A stretch of 64,000 bases of DNA, taken from Micrococcaceae bacterium RIT 802 (GTDB lineage Bacteria; Actinomycetota; Actinomycetes; Actinomycetales; Micrococcaceae). Below the pieces are notes generated by a model that was not told the origin of the DNA, ran no database searches, and was given only the letters and a program-made list of their open reading frames with translations. Shown here piece after piece: positions 8,467 through 16,464 of this stretch. The translations under genes and the position numbers were made by a program. Location: contig JAFEMX010000006.1 of assembly GCA_016892645.1 (NCBI GenBank), positions 141,000 to 204,999 of the forward strand, given 5' to 3'. Position 1 is the first letter of the stretch, and each line of letters opens with the position of its first letter.

Positions 8467-9684
8467 GTGAGAGTCGTCGTGGTCGCAGAGTCCTTCCTTC
8501 CGCACTTCAACGGGGTCACCCACTCGGTGCTCCAGGTCCTGGCGCACCTGCGCCGGACCGGGCACGAGGCCCTGGTGGTCGCCCCGGCCGGCGGTACCGC
8601 CGAGGGCGCGCGTCCCGGGGAGACGGCGGCCCCGGGGGCCGGCATTGCCGGGGCCCGCACGGGCACGGTGCCGGGCACCGGCGTCGAAATGGTCGAGGGC
8701 TTCCCGGTGGTGCGGCTGCCCTCGCTGCCGCTGACCGGCTATGCGAACGTCCGGGTCGCCGCGGGCACCGTGGCGCGCATCCGCCGGCTGATCTCGGGAT
8801 TCGGCCCCGACGTGGTGCACGTGGCCAGCCCGTTCGTGCTCGGCTGGCGGGCCATCCAGGCCGCCGGGCAGCTGGGGCTTCCCCTCGTGTCGGTCTACCA
8901 GACCCAGGTGCCGGCCTACGCGACGCGTTACGGGGTGCCCTGGCTGGAGCCGGTGTTGTGGAACCACGTGCGGGCCATGCACCAGGCCTCCACGGTGACC
9001 CTGGTGCCCAGCAGCCATTCGCTCGGTGAACTGCAACAGGCCGGGGTGCCGCGGCTGCGGATGTGGCGGCGCGGCGTCGACACGCGGCGTTTCTCCCCCA
9101 CCCGGCGCGATGCCGCCCTCCGCGCCCGGCTGGCCCCGAACGGGGAGCGCCTCATCGGCTACGTGGGCCGCCTGGCCGCCGAGAAGCAGGTCGAGGACCT
9201 GGCCGTGCTCGCCGACCTGCCCGGGACCCGGCTGGTCATCGTCGGCTCCGGTCCGCTGAAGGAGACCCTGCGCCGGAGCCTGCCGGGCGCACATTTCGCC
9301 GGCTTCCTCGACGGCGGGGAGCTGGCCACGATGATGGCCAGCCTGGATCTGTTCGTGCACCCCGGTGAATCGGAGACGTTCTGCCAGACGATCCAGGAGG
9401 CCATGGCCTCGGGGTTGCCTGCGGTCGCCGTCGGGCGTGGCGGCCCGCTGGACCTCATCGACTCCTCGAGGACCGGCTGGCTGTACCGGCCCGAGGACCT
9501 GGACGGGCTGAGCCAGCGGGTGGCCGACCTGGCCCATGACGACGCCAAGCGCGCGGCCTTCGCGGCGGCGGCGCTCGCATCGGTCCAGTCACGCTCCTGG
9601 GCCTCGGTCTGCGACGAGCTGCTGGTCCACTACGAGCGCGCCATCAACGTCAAGACCCGCAGCCTGCACGCCCGGTCGGCCTGA
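8467..9684 (+). CDS. mgtA: GDP-mannose-dependent alpha-mannosyltransferase (GT4)
   Basis: A 405-residue GT-B glycosyltransferase of family 4. The opening MRVVVVAESFLPHFNGVTHS, the acceptor-domain phrase VHVASPFVLGWRA, and VSVYQTQVPAYATRYG closely resemble actinobacterial MgtA, which transfers mannose from GDP-mannose to glucuronosyl diacylglycerol or related lipid anchors of lipomannan-like glycans at the inner membrane. The nucleotide-sugar domain has YVGRLAAEKQVEDL and the EX7E signature HPGESETFCQTIQEAMASGLP-like segment near residue 300. Start chosen at GTG 8467 because homology begins there; codons before it look non-coding. An insertion of about 30 Ala/Gly-rich residues follows the first strand (about 36-66). 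It stands alone, divergent from DUF6350. Confidence 0.88.
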   Translation: MRVVVVAESFLPHFNGVTHSVLQVLAHLRRTGHEALVVAPAGGTAEGARPGETAAPGAGIAGARTGTVPGTGVEMVEGFPVVRLPSLPLTGYANVRVAAGTVARIRRLISGFGPDVVHVASPFVLGWRAIQAAGQLGLPLVSVYQTQVPAYATRYGVPWLEPVLWNHVRAMHQASTVTLVPSSHSLGELQQAGVPRLRMWRRGVDTRRFSPTRRDAALRARLAPNGERLIGYVGRLAAEKQVEDLAVLADLPGTRLVIVGSGPLKETLRRSLPGAHFAGFLDGGELATMMASLDLFVHPGESETFCQTIQEAMASGLPAVAVGRGGPLDLIDSSRTGWLYRPEDLDGLSQRVADLAHDDAKRAAFAAAALASVQSRSWASVCDELLVHYERAINVKTRSLHARSA

Positions 9685-9850
9685 TCCGTCGTCATCGTCC
9701 ACTGTTGCCCGCGTGGCACGACTCAAAAAGCCGTCAAGGCACACGGGGACCAGTTCAATGCGGTCCCACGGATATGCGGGCCGGAGACGGAGAGTCGAGC
9801 GTCTGCACCTCCCTCGTAGCCGGAATGCACGGTGAACCGGCGCATACCGC
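9685..9850. other. Short gene-free stretch after mgtA
   Basis: This interval holds no frame with convincing codon bias on either strand and no clear hairpin. Base composition drops slightly below that of the flanking genes. It borders the decayed antitoxin gene and may contain more of its remains, because the reverse-strand frame next to the antitoxin frame stays open here but matches nothing I recognise. Confidence 0.4.
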
Positions 9851-10102
9851 TCACGATGGTCGCCAGTTCGGTGTACAAATCATGCTTGACCCGCTAGCGG
9901 CGGTGGCGAGACGCCACATGGTGGCTGGGCCGGAGAGGATCTCGATCGACCCCTCGAGGGACTCCGGGTCCTCGGTGGCGATGGGCACGGCCGACGGTTA
10001 GCCGTGCATGGTGGCCGACACGAATTCGTGGTGCTCGTTCACCCGTCCGACGAGTTCGGACCGGTGTGCCGTGACCTCGGCGAGGACGAGCACTGGCGCC
10101 GC
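9851..10102 (-). pseudogene. Decayed Phd/YefM-type antitoxin
   Basis: Read on the reverse strand, this stretch encodes VLVLAEVTAHRSELVGRV (from about 10093), then EHHEFVSATMHG, a TAA stop at 10000-9998, then PSAVPIATEDPESLEGSIE and ILSGPATM. The order matches Phd/YefM antitoxins: an N-terminal S/AEV-A-H-SELV helix, a 'V-T-HGRP-AVL' strand, then 'ED-ESLEETIE-LSDP'. The stop codon sits exactly where the conserved Arg of HGRP is expected. No ATG, GTG or TTG with a ribosome site precedes the frame. It is therefore a dead gene that can no longer make a full antitoxin. No intact RelE/YoeB toxin follows downstream on this strand. Confidence 0.65.
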
Positions 10103-10131
10103 CGGCCGATCGGCTTCGTACGGTTTCGTAG

Positions 10132-10386
10132 TACGATTCACGTAGGGAAGTTCTCCGGTCGACACTGCGCCACGGCGTCGACCAAAAAGACATCCAGCAC
10201 GTACTGCGGAATGCGATGGTTATCGAGGAAGTCGACGAAGAGCCCACCCGATATCTGGTACTGGGTCCGGACCGGACTGGAAAGTTTCTCGAGCTTGTGG
10301 TGATGGACGGTTCGCGTGGACCTATGGTCATACACGCGACGGCCATGAGGGCCAAGTACCGGTCTCTATTATCGAAAGGAGGGTGA
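10132..10386 (+). pseudogene. Toxin-like frame without a recognisable start codon
   Basis: An open frame of 84 codons begins after a TAG at 10129 and ends at TGA 10384-10386. It encodes RHGVDQKDIQHVLRNAMV, then RYLVLGPDRTGKFLELVV and PMVIHATAMRAKYRSLL, the pattern of a small family usually found directly before RHH/CopG antitoxin genes in actinobacteria. The stop lies inside the spacer between the Shine-Dalgarno site (10375-10382) and the start of the RHH gene, as in a coupled toxin-antitoxin pair. No ATG, GTG or TTG precedes the conserved RHGV segment; only CTG at 10165 or the internal ATG at 10216 is available. It is either a CTG-start gene or one whose start has been lost. Confidence 0.6.
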
Positions 10387-10388
10387 AG

Positions 10389-10661
10389 ATGTCCACACAC
10401 GGAAATACGGCCGACGGCACTCCCATCACTGACGAGTTGGTGGAGAGGATGGCCGACGAGGCCCAGCATGGCTATGACACTGGCCAGATTCTGCGCAGGC
10501 GGGGCGGCCGTCCATTGATGGGATCTGCAGCTTCTTCGGTCGAGTCCGTCCGCCTTGACCCAGAACTCAAACGTGCCCTCCTGCTTCGGGCAGCCAATGA
10601 ACACATCAGCGTCTCCGAAGCCATTCGCAGGGCGATTGGTCAGTATCTGCACGCCAGTTGA
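10389..10661 (+). CDS. Ribbon-helix-helix (CopG-like) antitoxin
   Basis: A 90-residue protein. The C-terminal third, SVESVRLDPELKRALLLRAA then NEHISVSEAIRRAIGQYL, is a textbook ribbon-helix-helix DNA-binding domain. The centre has GYDTGQILRRRGGRPLMG, a basic linker seen in antitoxins of this class. Start chosen at ATG 10389 because the strong site AAAGGAGG (10375-10382) lies six bases away; a GTG at 10383 is in frame but directly abuts that site. The preceding toxin-like frame ends at 10386, so the two would be translated together. RHH antitoxins bind their own promoter as dimers and neutralise the partner toxin. Confidence 0.78.
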   Translation: MSTHGNTADGTPITDELVERMADEAQHGYDTGQILRRRGGRPLMGSAASSVESVRLDPELKRALLLRAANEHISVSEAIRRAIGQYLHAS

Positions 10662-10833
10662 GGAGAGTAGCCGTTCCGTTTCGCACGCGACACGTGTCAG
10701 GTGCCGAATTCGCGGGTGATCACCCACGCCAGTCCCGGAGAAGCGAGGCCTGGTGGTCGGCGACATGCCGAGCCGAGCCTTCGCCTCCGGGTCGGGGACG
10801 ATTGACCGCCATGGAGACAGCCACGCTCCATTG

Positions 10834-10850
10834 TGTGCGAATAACGCACA
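10834..10850. promoter_or_regulatory. Inverted repeat 1, probable IclR operator
   Basis: TGTGCG-AATAA-CGCACA is a perfect 6-5-6 inverted repeat. A second repeat of the same geometry starts three bases later, so the two centres are 19 bases apart, about two helical turns. Pca/Pob-type IclR regulators bind palindromes of this kind, and an IclR gene closes the downstream operon. Confidence 0.6.
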
Positions 10851-10852
10851 AC

Positions 10853-10869
10853 TGTACGTAAGGCGTACA
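10853..10869. promoter_or_regulatory. Inverted repeat 2, probable IclR operator
   Basis: TGTACG-TAAGG-CGTACA is a perfect 6-5-6 inverted repeat directly next to repeat 1. It overlaps the position expected for the -35 region of the TAGGAT -10 box at 10876, so a bound regulator would compete with RNA polymerase or touch it. Confidence 0.6.
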
Positions 10870-10937
10870 CGGGTTTAGGATGGGACACAGGTCACCCCCA
10901 GCGGTGGCGGCGTCCCATCCCAAGCGAGGTTTAAGCG

Positions 10938-11810
10938 TTGAGCACCACGGAACAGTCCTATCTGGTCGGCCTGATCGGCGAGGGCGTCGAGCCCTCGCTC
11001 AGCCCGCCGCTGCACGAGGCCGCCGCCGACGCGCACGGCCTGCGCTACCTCTACCGACCGGTCGACCTGCTCACCCTGGGCCGCGACGCCTCCGCCGTCG
11101 GCGACCTGCTGCGCGCCGGACGCGACCTGGGTTTCAACGCCTTCAACATCACCCACCCGTGCAAACAGGTCGTCATCGACCAGCTCGACTCGGTCTCAGA
11201 CCATGCCCGCCGCCTCGGCGCGGTGAATACCGTCCTCATCCGCGAGGGCCGGTTCCATGGCGAGAACACCGATTTCTCCGGTTTCGGCTTCGCCCTGCGC
11301 ACTGGTTTGCCCGGCGCAGCCCTGGGCAGCGTCGTGCAGCTCGGGGCCGGCGGCGCCGGATCCGCCGTCGCCTACGCACTGCTCGACGCCGGTGCCGCTC
11401 ACCTGGCGCTGGTGGACACCGACGCCGCCCGGTGCGCGGACCGCGCCACCGCCCTGGCAGGCCATTTCCCGGATGCGGCCGTCACCGCCCACTCCCCCGA
11501 CGAGGTCCCTGCCCTGCTCGCCGCCGCCGACGGCCTGGTCAATGCCACCCCGATCGGCATGCACCAGCACCCCGGCCTGCCGCTGGACACCGCGGCACTG
11601 GAGGCCCGCCACTGGGTCGCGGACGTCATCTACCGCCCGGTCGACACCGAGCTGATCCGCACCGCCGCCGCCCGCGGCTGCCGCACCCTGGACGGCGGCT
11701 ACATGGCCGTCGGGCAGGCCGTGGGCGCGTTCGCCCACATCACCGGGATCGAACCGGACGCCGAGGCCATGCGCGCTCACTTCCTGGACATGATCGGACG
11801 GGGGCTCTAG
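10938..11810 (+). CDS. Quinate/shikimate dehydrogenase (AroE/QsuD-like)
   Basis: A 290-residue member of the shikimate dehydrogenase family, interconverting shikimate (or quinate) and the 3-dehydro acid. The catalytic NxTxPxK motif reads NITHPCK (70-76, Lys76) and the partner is Asp112 in ENTDFSGF. The Rossmann glycine motif is GAGGAGSA (136-143), and the second strand ends in LVDTD (158-162). Acidic residues there favour NAD+ over NADP+, as in the catabolic QsuD type and unlike biosynthetic AroE. THPCKQ in place of the biosynthetic T-P-K spacing, and position directly before qsuB, also argue for catabolism. The start is TTG with an AGCGAGG site. Two operator-like palindromes precede it. Confidence 0.88.
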   Translation: MSTTEQSYLVGLIGEGVEPSLSPPLHEAAADAHGLRYLYRPVDLLTLGRDASAVGDLLRAGRDLGFNAFNITHPCKQVVIDQLDSVSDHARRLGAVNTVLIREGRFHGENTDFSGFGFALRTGLPGAALGSVVQLGAGGAGSAVAYALLDAGAAHLALVDTDAARCADRATALAGHFPDAAVTAHSPDEVPALLAAADGLVNATPIGMHQHPGLPLDTAALEARHWVADVIYRPVDTELIRTAAARGCRTLDGGYMAVGQAVGAFAHITGIEPDAEAMRAHFLDMIGRGL

Positions 11811-11813
11811 GCC

Positions 11814-13703
11814 ATGCGGACCTCCATTGCCACCGTCTGCCTCTCCGGCACGCTGGAGGAGAAGATGCTCGCCTGCGCCCGGGCGGGTTTCGACGGGATC
11901 GAGATCTTCGAGCAGGACCTGGTGGTCAGCCCGATGTCGCCCGAGGAGATCCGGGCGCTGGCCGACCGGCTCGGCCTGGCCCTGGACCTGTACCAGCCCT
12001 TCCGCGACGTCGAGGGCGTCGACGAGGAGACCCTGGCGGCCAACCTGCGCCGCGCCGAGGCCAAGTTCGAGCTGATGGACCGTTTGGGCATCGACACCAT
12101 GCTGGTGTGCAGCAACGTCGGAACCGCCACCATCGACGACGACGCCGTGGCCGCCGCCCAGCTGCGCCGCCTCGGCGAGGCGGCCCAACGCCACGGCATC
12201 AAGCTGGCCTACGAGGCGCTGGCCTGGGGCCGGTACGTGAACACGTACCGCCACGCGTACCGCATCGTCGAACTGGCCGACCACCCGGCGGTGGGCACGT
12301 GCCTGGACTCCTTCCACATCCTCTCCCGCGCCGACGACCCCTCGGCCATCGCCGCATTGGACCCCGAGAAGATCTTCTTCGTCCAACTCGCCGACGCCCC
12401 CGTCCTCTCGCTGGACATCCTCTCCTGGAGCCGGCACTACCGCCTCTTCCCCGGCCAGGGCGGATTCGACCTGGCCGGCTTCATGGCCCACCTGGTGCAC
12501 AGCGGGTACGACGGCGCCGTGTCGCTGGAGATCTTCAACGACACCTTCCGCCAGTCCAACGTCCAGCGCACCGCCATCGATGCGATGCGCTCGCTGCAGT
12601 GGCTGCAGGACCGCACCGCGGCCCGGCTCGGCGAGGCGGCCGACCGGTTCCCGATGCGGCTGGCCTCCCTGCCGCCGGCCGCGGCACCGACCGCCATGGA
12701 CTTCGCCGAAATCCGCACCGACGACGCCGAATCCGTCGCCGCGCTGCTCGCCCACCTGGGCTTCACGTTCGTGGGCCAGCATCGGCGCAAACCCGTCCAG
12801 CTGTGGACCCAGGGCGCGGCCCGCATCGTCATCAACGGCCAACGGGCCGCGGGCGCCGCCGCGTCGATCTCGGCACTGGGATTCCAGGTGGCGGACCCGG
12901 CCACCAGCATCGAGCGGGCCCGCAGCCTGCGCGCGGCACCGGTCCCCCGGCAGAACACCGCCGACGAGGCCATCCTGCGCGGGGTGATCGCCCCCGACGG
13001 CACCGAGGTCTTCTTCGGCGCCGACACCGCGGAACCGGCCTGGGCCGACGAATTCGGCGCCGCCGGTCAGGCCAGCCCGCCCGGCACCCGGGAGGAACCG
13101 GGTGCCGCGCAAGCACCGGCGTCGTGCCTGGTCACCGGGATCGACCACGTGAACCTGGCCCAGCCCTGGCAGGCCTTCGACGAGGCGGTGCTGTTCTACG
13201 AGTCGGCGCTGCGGCTCTCCACCCGCCCGGCCACCGAGGTCCCCAGCCCGTTGGGCCTGGTCCGCAGCCAGGTGATGCGCACCGACGACGGGGCCGTCCG
13301 GCTGGCGCTGAACCTGGTCCCGCAGGCACTGGACGGCGGCGGGAACGGTGACGGCCGGCATCCTTATGCCGAACATGTGGCGTTTGCGACCACCGACATC
13401 GTCGCCGTGGCGCGGCGGGCCCAGGAGTCGGGCATGGAGTTCCTGCCGATCCCGGAGAACTACTACCAGGACCTGGCCGCCCGCTTCGGACTCGAGGCGG
13501 GGATGCTGGACACGCTGCGGGCGTTGCAGCTGCTCTACGACCGCGACGAACACGGCGCGTTCCTGCACTTCTACACCGGGACCGTGGGCCGGTTGTTCCT
13601 GGAGGTCGTGCAGCGCCTCGATGGGTACGATGGCTATGGTGCGCCCAATGCGCCGGTCCGTCTCGCCTCCCAGTTCGAGCACAACCGGCTGCGGGCGGGC
13701 TGA
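11814..13703 (+). CDS. qsuB: 3-dehydroshikimate dehydratase fused to a dioxygenase-like domain (QsuB)
   Basis: A 629-residue two-domain enzyme. Residues 1-285 are a TIM barrel of the sugar-phosphate isomerase/epimerase type; the metal ligands of QsuB/QuiC dehydratases are all at their expected places: Glu134, Asp165, Gln191 and Glu239. This half converts 3-dehydroshikimate to protocatechuate. Residues 300-629 are two vicinal-oxygen-chelate modules like 4-hydroxyphenylpyruvate dioxygenase, with ligands visible as His in GIDHVNL, His in YAEHVAF and Glu in RLFLEVVQ, so the metal site seems intact, although no oxygenase reaction is established for QsuB. Length matches the Corynebacterium protein. 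It starts three bases after the dehydrogenase stop and is followed by the IclR gene. Confidence 0.93.
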   Translation: MRTSIATVCLSGTLEEKMLACARAGFDGIEIFEQDLVVSPMSPEEIRALADRLGLALDLYQPFRDVEGVDEETLAANLRRAEAKFELMDRLGIDTMLVCSNVGTATIDDDAVAAAQLRRLGEAAQRHGIKLAYEALAWGRYVNTYRHAYRIVELADHPAVGTCLDSFHILSRADDPSAIAALDPEKIFFVQLADAPVLSLDILSWSRHYRLFPGQGGFDLAGFMAHLVHSGYDGAVSLEIFNDTFRQSNVQRTAIDAMRSLQWLQDRTAARLGEAADRFPMRLASLPPAAAPTAMDFAEIRTDDAESVAALLAHLGFTFVGQHRRKPVQLWTQGAARIVINGQRAAGAAASISALGFQVADPATSIERARSLRAAPVPRQNTADEAILRGVIAPDGTEVFFGADTAEPAWADEFGAAGQASPPGTREEPGAAQAPASCLVTGIDHVNLAQPWQAFDEAVLFYESALRLSTRPATEVPSPLGLVRSQVMRTDDGAVRLALNLVPQALDGGGNGDGRHPYAEHVAFATTDIVAVARRAQESGMEFLPIPENYYQDLAARFGLEAGMLDTLRALQLLYDRDEHGAFLHFYTGTVGRLFLEVVQRLDGYDGYGAPNAPVRLASQFEHNRLRAG

Positions 13704-13730
13704 TACCCCACCACGACGAGCGAGGATGCC

Positions 13731-14516
13731 ATGATTGCCGACACCGACGACGCGGTGCCCGACTACTTCGTGAAGTCGGCGGACAAGGTGCTGCAGATCC
13801 TGTTGGCGTTCACCTCGGCCTCGCCGACGCTGACCGTCTCGCAGGCGGCGGCGGCGACCTCGATGTCCCGCGCCGCGGCCCGCCGCTTCCTGCTCACGCT
13901 CACCGACCTGGGCTACCTGAGCACCGACGGCACGACCTTCGCGCAGACGCCCCGGGTGCTGGACCTGGGCGCCAGCTACCTGTCCTCGTTGAGCCTGCCC
14001 GACATCGCCCGGCCGCATCTGACCGAGCTGGCGCACCGTCTGGACGAGACGGCGACGCTGTCCACCCTCGATGGCCAGGACGTCATCTACATCGCCCGCG
14101 TCGCCGCCCCGCGCCTGCACAGCGTGACCGTGAACCTGGGCAACCGGCTGCCGGCCTGGGGCACCTCGATGGGCCGCGTGCTGGTCGCCGCGCTGCCCGC
14201 ACCGGCGCGTGAACGCTTTTTCGCCGGGGCCGAGCTGGTCGGCTACACCTCCAACACGATCACCAGCCTCGACACGCTGCGCGCCGAGGTGGAGGCCGCC
14301 GGCACCCGCGGCTGGTCGCTCGTCTCACAGGAACTCGACGTGGGACTGCGTGGGCTGGCCGTCCCCGTGCGCCGCGGGGACGATGTCATCGCCGCATTGA
14401 ACGTCTCGATCCAATCCGGGCGTGCCGGCGCCCCCGATGTCGAGGCGGACCTGGTCCCGGTGCTGCAGGAAGCTGCGGCACGGATCGCCGAGGACTTCGG
14501 CGGCCGCACCGTCTGA
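13731..14516 (+). CDS. IclR family transcriptional regulator (PcaR/PobR type)
   Basis: A 261-residue regulator: winged helix at about 12-75, beginning DYFVKSADKVLQILLAF, with recognition helix SRAAARRFLLTL, and an effector-binding GAF-like domain from about 90 to 255 with DVIYIARV and GTSMGRVLVA. The FVKS-KVL-I opening is typical of the PcaR/PcaU/PobR branch, which senses protocatechuate-pathway aromatics. It follows qsuB by 27 bases in the same direction, so it probably controls this operon through the two palindromes at 10834-10869. Whether it activates or represses cannot be told from sequence. The next gene (hpaI) is convergent. Confidence 0.9.
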   Translation: MIADTDDAVPDYFVKSADKVLQILLAFTSASPTLTVSQAAAATSMSRAAARRFLLTLTDLGYLSTDGTTFAQTPRVLDLGASYLSSLSLPDIARPHLTELAHRLDETATLSTLDGQDVIYIARVAAPRLHSVTVNLGNRLPAWGTSMGRVLVAALPAPARERFFAGAELVGYTSNTITSLDTLRAEVEAAGTRGWSLVSQELDVGLRGLAVPVRRGDDVIAALNVSIQSGRAGAPDVEADLVPVLQEAAARIAEDFGGRTV

Positions 14517-14541
14517 GGCACCGCGACGGCCCGGCAGCCGG

Positions 14542-15360
14542 TCAGTAGCTGGCCGGGGCCCCGCCGTCCGCTGCGGGATCCGCCGGGACGAACTTCGCCG
14601 CCAGCGCCTCGGTCCCCCGAGCCAGCAGAGCCACATCGGCGCCGACCCCCACGAAGTCGACCCCGGCGTCCATGTAGCGGCGGGCCGTGGCCTCGCCGAA
14701 CGCGTTGACGCCGACGAACTTGCCCGCGGCCTTCACCGCCGAGATCGTTGACTCCACGGCCGCGACGACATCCGGGTGGTCCTGCTGGCCGATGACGCCC
14801 ATGGAGGCAGCCAGGTCGGAGGGGCCGATGAAGACCCCATCGATGCCGTCGACGGCGGCGATGTCCGCGGCGTTGGCCACGGCTTCGGCCGATTCGACCT
14901 GCACGATCAGCGTGATCGTCTCCGAGGCGCCCTCCAGGTAGCCCGGGATCCGGTTCCAGCGGGCGGAGCGGGCCAGCGCGGAGCCCACGCCGCGCACCCC
15001 CAGTGGCGGGTACCTGACGGCGGCCACCGCCGTCTCGGCGTCGGCCACGGTGTGCACCATCGGCACGATGAGCGTCTGGGCCCCGACGTCGAGGTACTGC
15101 TTGATGAGCACGGTGTCGTTCACCGCCGGGCGCACCACCGGGACCACCGGGTAGCCGCGCACGGCCTGCAGCTGGGCCAGCACGGATTCCGGGGAGTTCG
15201 GCGAGTGCTCGGCGTCGATGAAGAGCCAGTCGAAGCCGGCCCCGGCGCAGATCTCGGCCACCAGCGGGGAGGCGGAGCAGACCCAGATGCCGGCCAGCGG
15301 GCGGTCGGCGGCGGCGAGGGCGTCGCGGAAGGACGGGTCGGCAGTTACGCGAAATGGCAT
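14542..15360 (-). CDS. hpaI: HpcH/HpaI family aldolase
   Basis: A 272-residue class II pyruvate aldolase, cleaving 4-hydroxy-2-oxoheptanedioate to pyruvate and succinate semialdehyde at the end of the homoprotocatechuate meta-cleavage route. Key elements are FIDAEHSP with the general-base His52, Arg77 in VVRPAVND, the metal ligand Glu156 in QVESAEA, and Asp182 in IGPSDLAASMG. The frame stays open far upstream, but the family start MPFRV at 15360 fits normal length. It overlaps the end of hpaH by 16 bases, so the two are one transcript. Related enzymes act on 2-keto-3-deoxy sugars; pairing with hpaH favours the aromatic pathway. Confidence 0.9.
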   Translation of the reverse strand: MPFRVTADPSFRDALAAADRPLAGIWVCSASPLVAEICAGAGFDWLFIDAEHSPNSPESVLAQLQAVRGYPVVPVVRPAVNDTVLIKQYLDVGAQTLIVPMVHTVADAETAVAAVRYPPLGVRGVGSALARSARWNRIPGYLEGASETITLIVQVESAEAVANAADIAAVDGIDGVFIGPSDLAASMGVIGQQDHPDVVAAVESTISAVKAAGKFVGVNAFGEATARRYMDAGVDFVGVGADVALLARGTEALAAKFVPADPAADGGAPASY

Positions 15361-16130
15361 GTGATGGTCCCCAGTTCTCCGTAGTCGGCGAAGACGGTGT
15401 CGCCCTCGTTCACCCACATCGGGCGGGTGAAGGAACCGGCGAGGATGATCTCCCCGGCCTTGAGCCCGTCGCCGTGCGGGGCGATCTTGTTGGCCAGCCA
15501 GTGCACCCCGGAGGCCGGGTGGTTCAGCACGCCGGCGGCGACGCCGGTCTCCTCGACGACCTGGTTCTTGTACAGGATCGCCGAGACCCAGCGCAGGTCC
15601 ACCGCGTCCGGGGCGACCGGGCGGCCGCCGAGCACCATGGCGCCCATGGCGGCATTGTCGCTGATGGTGTCCACGATCGTCCGGCCCTCCATCTCGATCC
15701 GCGAATCGAGGATCTCCAGGGCGGGGGTGACGTATTCGGTGGCGCGGAGCACGTCGAAGATCGTCGCGCCGGGCCCGGAGATGTCGTCCTTGAGCACGAA
15801 GGCCAGCTCGACCTCCACGCGCGGGTGGGTGTAGCGCTTCCACTCGATGGTCGAGGCGTTCTCCAGCACCATGTCGTCGAAGATGATGCCGTAGTCCGGT
15901 TCGGTGATCCCGGTGGCCGCCTGCATGGCGCGGGAGGTCAGGCCGATCTTGCGCCCGGCCAGCCGGCGCCCGTTGGCCTCGCTGCGCCGGCGCCACAGGT
16001 CCTGCACCCGGTAGGAGTCCTCGATGGTCATGTCCGGATAGCGCGCCGTCAGGCGCTTCATCGGGGTGCGGTTGCGCCCGGCCTCCACCAGTTCGTCGGC
16101 GATGGCGGTGATGGTCTCGTCGTTGAGCAT
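15345..16130 (-). CDS. hpaH: 2-oxo-hept-4-ene-1,7-dioate hydratase
   Basis: A 261-residue member of the HpaH/MhpD hydratase family, adding water to 2-oxohept-4-enedioate and feeding the aldolase HpaI. Recognisable segments are the helix LNDETITAIADELVEA, DSYRVQDLWRRRSEANGRRLAGRKIG-like text (about 31-56), DYGIIFDDMVLEN, THPRVEVELAFVL (metal-binding acidic residues) and GAMVLGGRPV. Start set at ATG 16130, because homologues begin here; the frame remains open upstream by chance. AGGAAGG lies about 11 bases before it. The upstream ring-cleavage and isomerase genes (hpaD-G) are not in the window, so this pair is either detached or serves another catechol route. Confidence 0.88.
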   Translation of the reverse strand: MLNDETITAIADELVEAGRNRTPMKRLTARYPDMTIEDSYRVQDLWRRRSEANGRRLAGRKIGLTSRAMQAATGITEPDYGIIFDDMVLENASTIEWKRYTHPRVEVELAFVLKDDISGPGATIFDVLRATEYVTPALEILDSRIEMEGRTIVDTISDNAAMGAMVLGGRPVAPDAVDLRWVSAILYKNQVVEETGVAAGVLNHPASGVHWLANKIAPHGDGLKAGEIILAGSFTRPMWVNEGDTVFADYGELGTITCHFA

Positions 16131-16464
16131 GTCGGCATGGGCCTTCCTGATCCTGCGGGACGACGGCGTCCCGGACCACGTGGTGCCGTTACATCCCAGC
16201 TCGTCCCCATATCGTATACGATCCACTGCGTGATGGGGGTCATGTTCCGGCGTTCCGCGGGAGCCGACGTCGCGCCATCGGCGCCGCGCCGCCGAATCCG
16301 CACGGGCCGGAACCGTGCTCATGTTCGCGCAGGGCACCATTGGCTAGACGGATCGGCCCCCGCGCCGTTAGCGTGGAAGACACCGTGCAGGTCACCACGC
16401 CGATGGCCTGCATGACGGTTCCATCGAACCGCCATCTGAGCAGTACCGATGAAAGGAATGCGCA
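16131..16464. other. Divergent promoter region between hpaH and csbD
   Basis: These 334 bases carry no gene with coding bias. They hold the 12-base palindrome at 16211-16222 on the hpaH side, a CGGTTC-CATC-GAACCG inverted repeat around 16420, and the GAAAGGA ribosome site of csbD. Confidence 0.5.
16211..16222. promoter_or_regulatory. Palindrome ATCGTATACGAT, GntR-like operator
   Basis: A perfect 12-base palindrome 81 bases upstream of the hpaH start. AT-rich symmetrical sites with a TATAC core are typical operators for FCD-type GntR repressors, which often control aromatic-acid catabolism. No GntR gene lies in the window, so the regulator would be encoded elsewhere. Confidence 0.55.

Larger units (their letters stand above)
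10662..10937. other. Regulatory gap upstream of the quinate/shikimate operon
   Basis: No gene is visible in these 276 bases. The last 110 bases hold two adjacent 17-base inverted repeats (listed separately), a possible -10 box TAGGAT at 10876-10881 and the site GCGAGG before the TTG start at 10938. The first half shows no structure I can name. Confidence 0.5.

Noticed and set aside
11196..14120. Very long open frame on the reverse strand opposite the quinate/shikimate genes
   Set aside because: It is the antisense shadow of high-GC coding sequence: composition is Gly/Arg/Val/Asp-rich without motifs, while the forward genes have complete catalytic residues.
14542..16179. Reading the hpaI frame as one 545-residue fusion
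   Set aside because: Residues before MPFRV are Arg/His/Gly-rich noise antisense to or out of frame with hpaH, which is clearly coded in another frame of the same strand.
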